Assembly (NCBI RefSeq): GCF_000337615.1
Contig: NZ_AOII01000022.1
Span: 1-47,757 of the forward strand
From: Natrinema pallidum DSM 3751
GTDB lineage: Archaea > Halobacteriota > Halobacteria > Halobacteriales > Natrialbaceae
DNA: 47,757 nucleotides
Reading direction: 5' to 3'
Every line of letters begins with the position of its first letter. Position 1 is the first letter of the stretch. Shown piece after piece: positions 32,473-41,363 of this stretch. Both the position numbers and the translations under genes were made by a program. Under the pieces are notes generated by a model, which saw only the letters and a program-made list of their open reading frames with translations, searched no databases and was not told the origin of the DNA.

Positions 32473-33882
32473 ATGATCGTTCACTGGCACCGTCGGGACC
32501 TCCGTCCGGGTGATAATCGCGGGCTCGCACGCGCTGCCTCGGCCGACGAGCCGGTCGTCCCGCTGTTCGTGCTCGATCCGTCCGTCCTCGAACACGCCTC
32601 GCCGGTCCGGGTCGCATGTCTGCTCGAGGCCCTCGAGAGCCTTCGCTCGTGGTACAGGGCACACGGGAGTGACCTGCTCGTGGTGCGGGGCGAGGCGAGC
32701 ACGGTCGTGCCCCGGGTCGCGACGACACACGACGCCGCGACGGTCGTCTGGAACGAGGACTATAGCGGGCTCGCCCGGGAACGCGACCAGGCCGTCCGGA
32801 CGGCACTCGCGGACGAGGGGATCACGGCCGAGTCGGTCCACGATGCGATCCACCACGAACCGGGATCGATTACGCCGAATCAGGGCGAACACTACTCGGT
32901 CTTTTCGTACTTCTGGAAGAAGTGGCGCGACCGCGACAAGCGAGCGCCGGCCGACGAACCCGAGGCGGGCGATCTCGCGGCCGTCTCGGGCGATTCGATT
33001 CCGACGCTCGCGGATCTCGGCGTCGACGAACCCGAGGCGACGCCCCCGACGGTGACGACGGCGGCGGCCCGGGAGCGAGTGGCCGACTTCTGTTCGGGGC
33101 CGATCTACGAGTACGCCGCGATGCGCGACTATCCCGCCGAAAGCGGGACTTCTCGACTCTCGCCACACCTCAAGTGGGGAACGATCGGGCCGCGGGAGCT
33201 GTACGCCGCCACCGAGCGCGCCGCCGACCGAGCCGAGCGCGACGCCGATCGCGAGAGCGTCCGCGAGTTCCAGCGCCAACTCGCCTGGCGGGAGTTCTAC
33301 GCCCACGTCCTCGCCTTCAACCCGAACACGGTCACCGAGAACTTCAGCGGCTACGAGAACGAGATCGACTGGCGCGACGATCCCGACGCACTCGAGGCCT
33401 GGAAAGCCGGCACGACGGGGTATCCGATCGTCGACGCGGGGATGCGCCAACTCCGTGCGGACGGGTGGATGCACAACCGCGTGCGGATGCTCGTCGCCTC
33501 CTTCCTGACGAAGGATCTCCTGACCGACTGGCGCGCGGGCTACGCCTGGTTCCGGGAGAAACTGGCGGACCACGACACCGCAAACGATGTCGGCGGGTGG
33601 CAGTGGGCGGGATCGACCGGGACCGACGCGCAGCCGTACTTCCGGGTGTTCAACCCGATGAAACAGGGCCGCGAGTACGATCCCGACGCCGAGTACATCC
33701 GCGAGTACGTCCCCGAACTCGCGGCCGCGACCGCCGCGGAAATCCACGGCTGGCACGACCTCGAGCCGGCCGAGCGCGAGCGGATCGCTCCCGACTATCC
33801 GGGACCGATCGTCGACCACGCCGACCGGCGGGACCGAGCCATCGAACTCTTCGAACGGGCGCGCGGCGAGGCGTCGGAGTAG
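32473..33882 (+). CDS. phr: Deoxyribodipyrimidine photolyase
   Basis: A 469-residue photolyase/cryptochrome family protein that uses blue light and FAD to split UV-made pyrimidine dimers. N-terminal antenna domain: MIVHWHRRDLRPGDNRGL with the alpha/beta Rossmann pattern (residues 1-130). FAD domain: LSPHLKWGTIGPRELY, FQRQLAWREFYAHVLAFNPN, GYPIVDAGMRQLRADGWMHN with RVRMLVASFLTKDLLTDWR, and YFRVFNPMKQGREYD. These match class I CPD photolyase. Haloarchaea often carry two such paralogues; this one has the complete set. Promoter: TATA-like ATTTTCC at about 32443-32449. Confidence 0.95.
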   Translation: MIVHWHRRDLRPGDNRGLARAASADEPVVPLFVLDPSVLEHASPVRVACLLEALESLRSWYRAHGSDLLVVRGEASTVVPRVATTHDAATVVWNEDYSGLARERDQAVRTALADEGITAESVHDAIHHEPGSITPNQGEHYSVFSYFWKKWRDRDKRAPADEPEAGDLAAVSGDSIPTLADLGVDEPEATPPTVTTAAARERVADFCSGPIYEYAAMRDYPAESGTSRLSPHLKWGTIGPRELYAATERAADRAERDADRESVREFQRQLAWREFYAHVLAFNPNTVTENFSGYENEIDWRDDPDALEAWKAGTTGYPIVDAGMRQLRADGWMHNRVRMLVASFLTKDLLTDWRAGYAWFREKLADHDTANDVGGWQWAGSTGTDAQPYFRVFNPMKQGREYDPDAEYIREYVPELAAATAAEIHGWHDLEPAERERIAPDYPGPIVDHADRRDRAIELFERARGEASE

Positions 33883-34063
33883 GACCGCGCCGCCTCGTCG
33901 TTCGGGGATGGGTCGGAACGCCATCGGCGGATCGGCTACTCCGGGGCTGTCGGTCGATTAGATCCGCCATCATCCTTATCCGCCGGACTATGCTATGCGC
34001 TAGTCTGTCCTCCCGGGACGAACCGTCGACGGAGTCGGTCGGCGAATAGCCGCCGAGGTCGAC

Positions 34064-35029
34064 CTACGCCCAGTAGGCGTCTTCGGGCTGGGTCTCGAAG
34101 ATCGCCCGCTCGAGGAGGTCGATCGCCTTTTCGAGGCCTTCCCGCGAACTGGTCAGGGAATCCTCGTGTTCGATGCTCAGGGTGCCGTCGTAGTCGACCA
34201 GTCGGAGCGTCGAGACGATGTCCTTCCAGTGGGCCTCGCCGTGGCCGTAGCCGACGGACCGGAAGAGCCACGAGCGGTTGGGTTCGTCGTCGTAGGCGGT
34301 CGTGTCCAAAACTCCCTTTTCGCGGGCCTGTGCGTCGTAGATTTTGGTATCCTTGGCGTGGACGTGATGGATCGCGTCGCGCGCACCCAGATAGCGGATC
34401 GCATCGGTGATCGTGATTCCCTGCCAGTAGAGATGCGAGGGGTCGACGTTCGCGCCGATTCGCTCGCCGGTCTCATCGCGCAGTCGCGCCAGCCCGTGTG
34501 GCTCGTAGACCAGCATGTTCGGATGCATCTCGATCGCGATATCGACCTCGTGATCGGCGGCTAGAGCCGCGAGCTCTCCCCAGTAATCGACGGCCCGCTC
34601 CCACTGGTACTCGAGCGCGTCAGCGTGTTCGGGCGGCCACGGGGCTGTGATCCAGTTTGGCACCTCGTCGCTCGGCCCGCCGGCCGGGAGTCCCGAGAAG
34701 CAGGTGACGGTCCCGACCTCGAGTTGGGCCGCCAGTCGGATCGCCTCGCGGAGTTCGGTGTCAGCCTCCTCGGCCCGCTGGTCGTCGGGATGGAGCGGGT
34801 TGTTGTGGGTCGCGAGCGCGCTGATCCGCATGTCGTACTCTTCGAGGAGATCGTGGAGTTCCGCCTGTTCGTTCTCGTCGTCGAGGTATGCGGCCCGCTC
34901 GAGGTGGTCCTGTCCCGGATGCCCGCCAACACCCGGTTCGATCGCCCCGACGCCGAGTCCGTCGAGATAGGACAGCGCGCTCTCGAGCGGTTCGTCCGCC
35001 AGCGGTGGGGTATGCACGCCGATCTCCAT
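34064..35029 (-). CDS. Sugar phosphate isomerase/epimerase (xylose isomerase-like TIM barrel)
   Basis: A 321-residue AP endonuclease 2-type TIM-barrel enzyme. It begins MEIGVHTPPLADEPLESALS. Metal ligands are in IAIEMHPNM (Glu), ANVDPSHLYW (Asp, His), HVHAKD (His), and LSIEHED (Glu). It should isomerise or epimerise a sugar or inositol derivative. It is the last gene of the sugar locus, 76 bases after the Gfo/Idh/MocA gene, and these two families often act in sequence on keto-sugars. The substrate cannot be told from sequence. Confidence 0.88.
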   Translation of the reverse strand: MEIGVHTPPLADEPLESALSYLDGLGVGAIEPGVGGHPGQDHLERAAYLDDENEQAELHDLLEEYDMRISALATHNNPLHPDDQRAEEADTELREAIRLAAQLEVGTVTCFSGLPAGGPSDEVPNWITAPWPPEHADALEYQWERAVDYWGELAALAADHEVDIAIEMHPNMLVYEPHGLARLRDETGERIGANVDPSHLYWQGITITDAIRYLGARDAIHHVHAKDTKIYDAQAREKGVLDTTAYDDEPNRSWLFRSVGYGHGEAHWKDIVSTLRLVDYDGTLSIEHEDSLTSSREGLEKAIDLLERAIFETQPEDAYWA

Positions 35030-35105
35030 GAGACGTGCCAGCACGACTGGACAGATAAAACGAGGGCTGGCAGTCACTCGGTGGTGTCGACCGGTCGCCC
35101 GCGTT

Positions 35106-36173
35106 TCACTCCTCGATGGGCACCGTGTGGCCGGCGTCGCTCGAGCGGTAGATGCCGTTGATGACCCGCTGGACCGTGAGGGCCTCTTCGATACTGTTCC
35201 CGCGCATGTCCCCGCCGACGATCCGATCGAAGAACTCCCGTTGTTCGTCGGAGTGGGTATCGTTCTGGCGCGTCTCGATGGTCGTGTCCTCGAGATGGTC
35301 CGGTCCGACCTTACTCGCCGAATGGAACGTGAGATCGCCGTCGAGGAGATCGAAGCGGGCCGCGGATTCGGTCCCGCGGGCGACGAATTCGTGGGTCGCC
35401 GGCCGGTTGGTTGCCCACGCGACCTCGAGCGAGATCGTTCGATTCCCCGCACAGCGGATGAAGGCGCTGGCGGAGTCGTCGACATCGAACCCTTCGGGAC
35501 CCGCGTCGTCGGCCCACATGTCGAGGTAGGCGTACTCCTCGCGGGAGCCGAACTCGCTGCGGGCGATGCCGCTTACTTCCTCGACTTCGGGATAGCCGAG
35601 CAGGAAGAGGGCGAGGTCGACGGCGTGGACGCCGAGATCGATCAGCGCGCCGCCACCGGCGATCTGTCGCCGGGTGAACCACGAGCCCCGGCCCGGGATG
35701 CCGCGCCGCCGGACGTAGTTCGCTTCGACGTGGGACACGTCGCCGAGTTCGCCCCGATCGATCCGGTTTTTCACGATTCGGACCGTGTTGGCAAAGCGGT
35801 TATTGAACCCCACCATCGCGTAGCCGTCCGACGCTGCTGCCGCAGTGGCGATTCGCTCGGCGCTTTCCGTCGAGTGGCCGAGGGGCTTTTCCAACAGGAC
35901 GTGGAGGTCCCGCTCGAAGGCGTCGATGGCGTACTCCTCGTGGTACTTGTTCGGCGTCGTGATGATGACCGCGTCGACGGTATCGTACAGTTCGTGGTGG
36001 TTGTCGTAGACGTCCACGTTGTACCGCCGTGCAAAGCGCGTTCGCGCCTCGGCGGCGACATCCATGCCCCCAGCGAGCGTTACGCCGAGGTCGACGAGTC
36101 GTTCGGCGTGATACTGGCCGATGTTGCCGAGGCCGACGATCCCGGTTTCGATTTCCGATCGATCTTCTATCAT
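35106..36173 (-). CDS. Gfo/Idh/MocA family oxidoreductase
   Basis: A 355-residue NAD(P)-dependent dehydrogenase. The Rossmann motif is TGIVGLGNIGQYHAERLVDL at about residue 10, followed by the family's VIITTPNKYHEEY, LEKPLGHS catalytic lysine and the (G)GGALIDLGVHAVDLALFL substrate loop. Typical substrates are myo-inositol, glucose-6-phosphate or oxidised trehalose. The start ATG at 36173 is preferred to an upstream in-frame codon since conservation begins there. Between it and the ATPase gene there is 156 bp with two TATA-like boxes and a palindrome, so this gene and the isomerase may be a separately controlled unit. Confidence 0.9.
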   Translation of the reverse strand: MIEDRSEIETGIVGLGNIGQYHAERLVDLGVTLAGGMDVAAEARTRFARRYNVDVYDNHHELYDTVDAVIITTPNKYHEEYAIDAFERDLHVLLEKPLGHSTESAERIATAAAASDGYAMVGFNNRFANTVRIVKNRIDRGELGDVSHVEANYVRRRGIPGRGSWFTRRQIAGGGALIDLGVHAVDLALFLLGYPEVEEVSGIARSEFGSREEYAYLDMWADDAGPEGFDVDDSASAFIRCAGNRTISLEVAWATNRPATHEFVARGTESAARFDLLDGDLTFHSASKVGPDHLEDTTIETRQNDTHSDEQREFFDRIVGGDMRGNSIEEALTVQRVINGIYRSSDAGHTVPIEE

Positions 36174-36185
36174 ATCCCTGATGTT

Positions 36186-36198
36186 CTGGCACTGCCAG
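36186..36198. promoter_or_regulatory. 13-bp palindromic candidate operator before the dehydrogenase gene
   Basis: CTGGCACTGCCAG is a perfect palindrome around a central C. It lies 12 bases before the dehydrogenase start and about 30-45 bases past two TATA-like sequences (CTATATAGC and GGATATAGG at about 36225-36242 on the minus strand), so it falls near the expected RNA start, a typical repressor position. Confidence 0.45.
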
Positions 36199-36329
36199 CG
36201 TTCGTCTCCGTTCGGACCGATACACCTATATCCGCTATATAGAATCCTTCGGCTCGAGGAACTTCCGTCCGTCGCCAAACGCCGAGCGATCGGCGACAGG
36301 GACCGCCCGCTCGAGCGTACCGACGGGGG

Positions 36330-37517
36330 TCAGCTGTCGGCTTCGGTCGGCGTCGTCCCGGGCTCTCGGTCGGGGAGGTCGGTGATGCCGTGAACCAGCG
36401 CGTCACCGGTCGCGGTATCGAAGAGATGGATCTTCGACCGATCCAGGACGACATCGACGTCCTGGCCCGCCTCGATCTCCGTGTCGGGCGTGACGCTCAT
36501 CAGCAACTGGTTCGGTGACGCCGCGGGGTCTTGCTCCATCGAGCCCGTGGCGGCCTCGGAGAGAAGCAGGTAGACGAAGACCTCGTCGCCCATCGGTTCC
36601 AAGACGTCGGTTCGGGCGTCGATCCGGTCCGTCGACGATGCGAGCGACTCCGCGTACGACGACAGATGGACGTCCTCGGGTCTGATCCCGAGCGTGACGG
36701 CGTCGCCGACCGCCGCGTCCGGCAGCCGCGACGGATCGAGGGCGACGGTGAAGTTGGTCATCTCGAGGCCGCCCTCGACGAGCGTCCCCTCGACGAAGTT
36801 CATCGACGGCGAACCGATGAAGCCGGCGACGAACAGGTTCGTTGGTTCGTTGTAACAGACCAGCGGCGGGGCGATCTGCTGGAGCCGGCCGTCGTTCAGC
36901 ACGGCGATCCGGTTTGACATCGTCATCGCCTCGGCCTGGTCGTGGGTGACGTAGATCACCGTCGCATCCAGCTCCCGCTGGAGCCGCTGGAGTTCGGTCC
37001 GCATGTGGACCCGCAACTTCGCGTCGAGGTTGGCCAGCGGCTCGTCCATCAGGAACACGTCGGGATTGCGAACGATCGCGCGAGCGATCCCGACCCGCTG
37101 TTGCTGGCCGCCGGACATCTCCTTTGGCATCCGATCGAGCATACCCTCGAGTTGGACGATGTCGGCGGCCTCTTCGACGCGCTGCCGGACCTCCTCGTCG
37201 TCGTACTTTCGGAGCCGCAGCCCGAACGAGATGTTCTCGTAGACATCCATGTGCGGGAACAGCGCGATGTTTTGGAAGACCATCGCGACGCCCCGATCCT
37301 TCGGGGCGAGATCGGTAACGTCGTCGTCGCCGATGTAGACTCGCCCAGCGGTCGGCTGGGTCAACCCCGCGACCGTCTCCATCGTCGTCGACTTCCCACA
37401 GCCCGAGGGGCCAACGAAGGTAACGAACTCGCCGTCCTGGACTTCGAGGCTGATGTCGTCGACTGCCGTTTCGTCTCCGTACCGTTTCATGATGTTCTCG
37501 AGTCGGACTCGTGACAT
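36330..37517 (-). CDS. Sugar ABC transporter ATP-binding protein (MalK/UgpC family)
   Basis: A 395-residue CUT1-family ATPase. Walker A is GPSGCGKST (36-44), then VFQNIALFPHM Q-loop, signature MSGGQQQR, Walker B VFLMDEPLANLD, and YVTHDQAEAMT switch. The C-terminal OB domain (about 240-395) binds sugar-control proteins in relatives and includes GIRPEDV; here it contains an insert (about 315-335, LSEAATGSMEQDPAASPNQL) not usual for MalK. The start is 4 bases past the stop of the permease, so it is part of the operon. Confidence 0.95.
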   Translation of the reverse strand: MSRVRLENIMKRYGDETAVDDISLEVQDGEFVTFVGPSGCGKSTTMETVAGLTQPTAGRVYIGDDDVTDLAPKDRGVAMVFQNIALFPHMDVYENISFGLRLRKYDDEEVRQRVEEAADIVQLEGMLDRMPKEMSGGQQQRVGIARAIVRNPDVFLMDEPLANLDAKLRVHMRTELQRLQRELDATVIYVTHDQAEAMTMSNRIAVLNDGRLQQIAPPLVCYNEPTNLFVAGFIGSPSMNFVEGTLVEGGLEMTNFTVALDPSRLPDAAVGDAVTLGIRPEDVHLSSYAESLASSTDRIDARTDVLEPMGDEVFVYLLLSEAATGSMEQDPAASPNQLLMSVTPDTEIEAGQDVDVVLDRSKIHLFDTATGDALVHGITDLPDREPGTTPTEADS

Positions 37518-37521
37518 TGTC

Positions 37522-38565
37522 TTACTCTTTGAGTGCGCCCGCAGTCAGCCCGCTAACGATTTTTTCCTGTGCGATCACCACGAGAATCGCGACGGGGATG
37601 ACCCCGAGGATGCTCGCGGCCGCCATGAGATTGTACAGAACTTCGTACTGCCCCTGATACGCGAGAATTCCGTCGAGAATGGGTGCCCAGTTTTCCGGCT
37701 GGCCGTCCGTCATCAGGAACGAGAAGAAGAACTCGTTGTAGACGGCGATGAAGGTCAACACGCCGGCCGTCGCGACGCCCGGTGCCGACAGCGGGATGAT
37801 GACCCGAAACAATGCACCGAGCCGAGTCGTCCCTTCGACGCGAGCCGCGTCCTCCAGGCCGTCCGGGATCTGTCCGTAGAACGTCGTGAGAATAAAGATC
37901 GCGAGCGGCATGAAGATCGCCGACAGCGGGGTTACGAGGGCAAACGGCGTGTTGTAGAGCGTCCCATCGCCGGTGATCGGCTCGAGGAACACGAACGAGG
38001 TGTTGAAGAGGTCGTTCAGCGGGATGAAGAACGCGGCCGGCGGGAAGAAGGAAATAACCAGCACGAGCAGCATGAGCGGGGTCCGGCCGGGGAACTCGAG
38101 GCGGCCGAAGGCGTAGCCGGCGAGGCTGGCGATGACGAGGACGACGACCGTCGAGGCGAGCGCGATCACGAAGCTGTTGAACATGTAGACGTGGAAGGGG
38201 ATGACCTCGAAGACCTCGACGAACGCGCTCGGATTGAAGCCGTTGGGCGTAAAGACGATGTCCTGAAGTTGTCCTTCCGGCGTCAGTGCCACCATGAGCA
38301 GCCAGTAGAACGGGAACAGCGTCGTCACGAGGAAGAAGATCGCTGCGACGTAGAACATCGCCCGGTACACCCGCTCGGGGTGGGAGATGGAGTTCGCCAC
38401 CCACCGCTGGAACGGGCCGCGGTCGAGTTCGGCGTCGCGGTCGTCCTCGAGAGCCGTCGTGCCGCCGTCGGGTCGGCGGAGAGTCGGGTCTCGCGGCGGT
38501 CCGCCGCCGGCGTCGTCGATGCCTCCGGTGTCGTTCGGATCGGTGGGTGCCGTTGGATCGGTCAT
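37522..38565 (-). CDS. Sugar ABC transporter permease (MalG/UgpE type)
   Basis: A 347-residue permease of the CUT1 family. The N-terminal 70 residues are polar (Pro/Asp/Gly-rich); six membrane spans follow. The EAA coupling motif is DGLEDAARVEGTTRLGALFR (cytoplasmic loop), and the conserved YNTPFALVTPLSAIFMPLAI precedes it. Partners are the upstream MalF-type permease and the ATPase. Its ATG overlaps the stop of the upstream permease (ATGA at 38562-38567 region), evidence of translational coupling. Confidence 0.93.
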   Translation of the reverse strand: MTDPTAPTDPNDTGGIDDAGGGPPRDPTLRRPDGGTTALEDDRDAELDRGPFQRWVANSISHPERVYRAMFYVAAIFFLVTTLFPFYWLLMVALTPEGQLQDIVFTPNGFNPSAFVEVFEVIPFHVYMFNSFVIALASTVVVLVIASLAGYAFGRLEFPGRTPLMLLVLVISFFPPAAFFIPLNDLFNTSFVFLEPITGDGTLYNTPFALVTPLSAIFMPLAIFILTTFYGQIPDGLEDAARVEGTTRLGALFRVIIPLSAPGVATAGVLTFIAVYNEFFFSFLMTDGQPENWAPILDGILAYQGQYEVLYNLMAAASILGVIPVAILVVIAQEKIVSGLTAGALKE

Positions 38566-39608
38566 CAGTACATCCCTCCGTCGGTGTCACGGAAGAGGAG
38601 TACGTAGCCGCCGATGATCAGGCCAATCGCGAGTGCCGTGGCGAAGGCCACGGCGGCGGCCGTCGCGTAGATGCGAGTCCCGCCGAACATCGCTTCGACG
38701 ACGAGACAACTCAGCGAGGGCACGGTCGTACAGCCGGCAGTCGACTCGATCAGCCCGAAGACGCGCATCGCGTCCATGGTTCGGAACAGCATCGCGACCA
38801 GCAGTGCCGGCATCACGAGCGGCAGCGTGATCAGCTTGAATCGCTGCCACGGCGAGGCCCCGGCCACGCGGGCGACGTCGTAGAGGCTCCGATCGACGCT
38901 CTGGAGTCCCGCGAGGATTAGCAGGGCCATGAACGCCGACGACTTCCAGATGTCCGCCACGAGGATGATGATGAACGCGTCCCGGCTGTTGGCCAGTGGC
39001 GTCCCGCTGAAGATGCCGATGCTCTGCATGAGATCGGAGCCGAACCCGACCGTCGGCTGGAACAGCAGGAAGAAAATCATTCCCTGAATGACGATCGGCA
39101 CCGCCCACGGGAGGATGATCGCCACGCGGACCCAGCGACGCCCCGTGAACTCCTGGTCGAGCACGTAAGCCTGACCAAACCCGATCACCGTCTCGAAGAT
39201 GACGCTGATGACCGCGAAGGCGAGCGTGACGAACAGCGCCTGCTGGAAGAACGGGGTGCCGAGTTCGATAAACGGAAACGACGAGGTCAGTCCGACGTCG
39301 AGGAACTGCCGGGCCAGTCGCGCGTTCCCGGTGAGGATGTCGACGTAGTTCTCGATGCCGACGAAGCCGCTGAGGGGGTCGAGTCCCCGCGTCTGGTTGG
39401 CACGAAGCGACATGACGAACGTTCGGAGCATCGGATAGAACGCGATCAGCGTCAGTAACGCGAACGCAGGCAGCAACAGCAGGTACGCGTATGCCGCCTC
39501 GCTCAGCCCCTCCATCCAGTTGACGACGGCGTTACCGGTCCGTTCACGGTCTCGTTCCCGTCCGGACTCGCTGCCGATCACCCCGTCCGTATCCGTGTCA
39601 GTTGCCAT
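38565..39608 (-). CDS. Sugar ABC transporter permease (MalF/UgpA type)
   Basis: A 347-residue inner-membrane permease with about six to seven spans. A polar acidic N-terminus precedes AYLLLLPAFALLTLIAFYPM. The EAA loop is YDVARVAGASPWQRFKLITL. Near the C-terminus, an extracellular loop carries two cysteines (STAGCTTVPSLSCLVVEAM), unusual for this family and able to form a disulfide. The start overlaps the end of the binding-protein gene by 11 bases. Confidence 0.93.
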   Translation of the reverse strand: MATDTDTDGVIGSESGRERDRERTGNAVVNWMEGLSEAAYAYLLLLPAFALLTLIAFYPMLRTFVMSLRANQTRGLDPLSGFVGIENYVDILTGNARLARQFLDVGLTSSFPFIELGTPFFQQALFVTLAFAVISVIFETVIGFGQAYVLDQEFTGRRWVRVAIILPWAVPIVIQGMIFFLLFQPTVGFGSDLMQSIGIFSGTPLANSRDAFIIILVADIWKSSAFMALLILAGLQSVDRSLYDVARVAGASPWQRFKLITLPLVMPALLVAMLFRTMDAMRVFGLIESTAGCTTVPSLSCLVVEAMFGGTRIYATAAAVAFATALAIGLIIGGYVLLFRDTDGGMY

Positions 39609-41064
39609 TCGTTTCCACCTCGGCTTCGCTCTGCTCGAGTTCGGCAGCGAGGTCGCTCATCGCGACCTCGGGGGATTGTTCGCCACGATACGCCGCGTTG
39701 ATCGATTGATAGATCAGCGCGGACTGTTCCGGCCAGAGGTCGGTCGCTGGCCGCGGGACCGCGTTCTCGCTGGCCCGCTGGACCACGTCGCCGTAGCGAG
39801 CGACGGGACCGACCTCGTCCGGACTCGCCTCCGCGACCAGGTCGAGGTTCGGCGGTAAGTAGCCCCCGAGTTCGAAGACCGTGAGCATGACCTCCTCGGT
39901 GGCGAACGCTTCGAGGACCTGCAGCGCTTGCCCCTGCCGCTCGGAAAACGGGCTCACGGCGAGGTTCCAGCCACCCAGTGCGGCGACGGTCCCGCCGGTG
40001 CCGTCGTACTCGGCTTCCTGCCGAGAGACCGCGTACGGTCGCGTCGTGACCCCGAGGTTCTCGCCGAAGGCGTCTTCCCCGCCCGTCTCCGCGATCGCGT
40101 ACGACCAGTTGCGGTTCGAGACGGCCTCGCCGTTGGCGAACGGGTTGAGCGACTGCTGTTCGGTCCACTGAACGATGGCCGACGGACAGATCTGGGCGTA
40201 GCCGTCCATGGTGTTTTCCGTCTCGCCCTCGATGAACGAGCGCATCATCCGGATCGCGTCGATACACCGTTCCTCGTCGACGGTGATCGGCCGGTCGCCC
40301 GCGGTGAAGAGGTTGTTCACCCCGCCGAAGTACGCCCCGCCCCAGGACGTCATGACTTCGTTGAACGTACAGCAGGACAGCCCCTCGTAGGCGGCCGCCT
40401 GCGTCGTGAACCCGTAATTGAGGCCGGCCTGATCCCGCGCGTCGCGGACCGCTGCCGAGAACTCCTCCCAGTGGGGCGGCTCCGACGGCCAGTTACTGGT
40501 GTCGTAGCCGGCATCTTCGATCAGGTCCTCGCGGTACAGCGTGAACCCGAGATCCGGAAAGAACGGCAGTGCGTGAAGGTCTCCACCCAGCGGGTCACGC
40601 GCCGTTCTGAGGATTGCATCGAGGTACTGACTGTTGACTCGCTCGAGGACGTCGTTCGGGAACTCGTCGGTCAGGTTGACCGTCTGGTTCCGGAGGATGA
40701 AGGGAACCGTCCAGCCGCTGTCCATCATGTGGATATCGGGCGGAGCGCGACCCGCCTCGAGCGCCGACTGAGCCGTCTGCATCCGCGAGGCGGAGTCGCT
40801 GACGACGGTCTGGATCTCGACACGGATGTCTTCGTCGAGACCGGCGTCCCAGAGTGCCTGCTGAACCGAGGGCTCGTCGCCGTCGCTGTGTATGATCCCC
40901 GCAACACCCGAGTCGGCAGTCATCACCACGGTATTGGGGCTGCGACCCCGGCCGAGACAGCCGGTGACGGCGACCGCTCCCGCCGTCGATGCCGATGCAG
41001 CCGCCAGGAACGACCGCCGCCTCAGACGGGCGCGGTTATACTGTCCAGTGGTATCGCGTCCCAT
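39598..41064 (-). CDS. Sugar ABC transporter substrate-binding lipoprotein
   Basis: A 488-residue solute-binding protein. The N-terminus carries a Tat motif (RLRRRSFLAAASAS) and a lipobox TGC at about residue 35, so it should be folded in the cytoplasm, exported by Tat and lipid-anchored. The mature part is a two-lobed type I CUT1 binding protein (SGWTVPFILRNQTVNLTDEF, LPFFPDLGFTLYREDLIEDA, GGWNLAVSPFSERQGQALQV). A CC pair (GLSCCTFNEV) is present. A TTG in frame at 41073 is a less likely start. The TATA is ATATTTATAG at 41103-41112. The ligand is unknown; a di- or oligosaccharide is plausible. Confidence 0.92.
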   Translation of the reverse strand: MGRDTTGQYNRARLRRRSFLAAASASTAGAVAVTGCLGRGRSPNTVVMTADSGVAGIIHSDGDEPSVQQALWDAGLDEDIRVEIQTVVSDSASRMQTAQSALEAGRAPPDIHMMDSGWTVPFILRNQTVNLTDEFPNDVLERVNSQYLDAILRTARDPLGGDLHALPFFPDLGFTLYREDLIEDAGYDTSNWPSEPPHWEEFSAAVRDARDQAGLNYGFTTQAAAYEGLSCCTFNEVMTSWGGAYFGGVNNLFTAGDRPITVDEERCIDAIRMMRSFIEGETENTMDGYAQICPSAIVQWTEQQSLNPFANGEAVSNRNWSYAIAETGGEDAFGENLGVTTRPYAVSRQEAEYDGTGGTVAALGGWNLAVSPFSERQGQALQVLEAFATEEVMLTVFELGGYLPPNLDLVAEASPDEVGPVARYGDVVQRASENAVPRPATDLWPEQSALIYQSINAAYRGEQSPEVAMSDLAAELEQSEAEVETNGN

Positions 41065-41102
41065 GCGCGGCAACGGACTACGTTCTCCACCTTAATTGTT
41101 AG

Positions 41103-41131
41103 CTATAAATATTGTAATACGGTCTGAGTGT
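41103..41131 (-). promoter_or_regulatory. Promoter of the sugar transport operon
   Basis: Minus-strand TATA ATATTTATAG (41103-41112), centred about 43 bases before the binding-protein ATG. Just upstream is TACGGTCTGAGTG (plus strand 41119-41131), a degenerate TACT-N-GAGTA dyad, the type of site reported for TrmB in Halobacterium. Confidence 0.45.
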
Positions 41132-41363
41132 TCGGATCTCGTTTCGATTACGGTTTCGATCTGTCGAGCGCCAGCGGCACGGACGTCGGCCCGCTACCGA
41201 CCGGACCCACCTCGAGAACGCTAATCACCGATTGGCCGACAGCGGTCGGCAGATGCCGGCCGACGGCCTACATGGCTGTTCGCCGTACGGAACGCGGCAA
41301 ATTCATCGCCCGGTTCGGCGCGGCGAACGTCGGCTCCCGGCGCGGTCGGTCCCAGTGGCGGGA

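Noticed and set aside
41065..41073. TTG start for the sugar-binding protein
   Set aside because: The ATG at 41064 is a few codons further, retains the whole Tat signal and is a better start.
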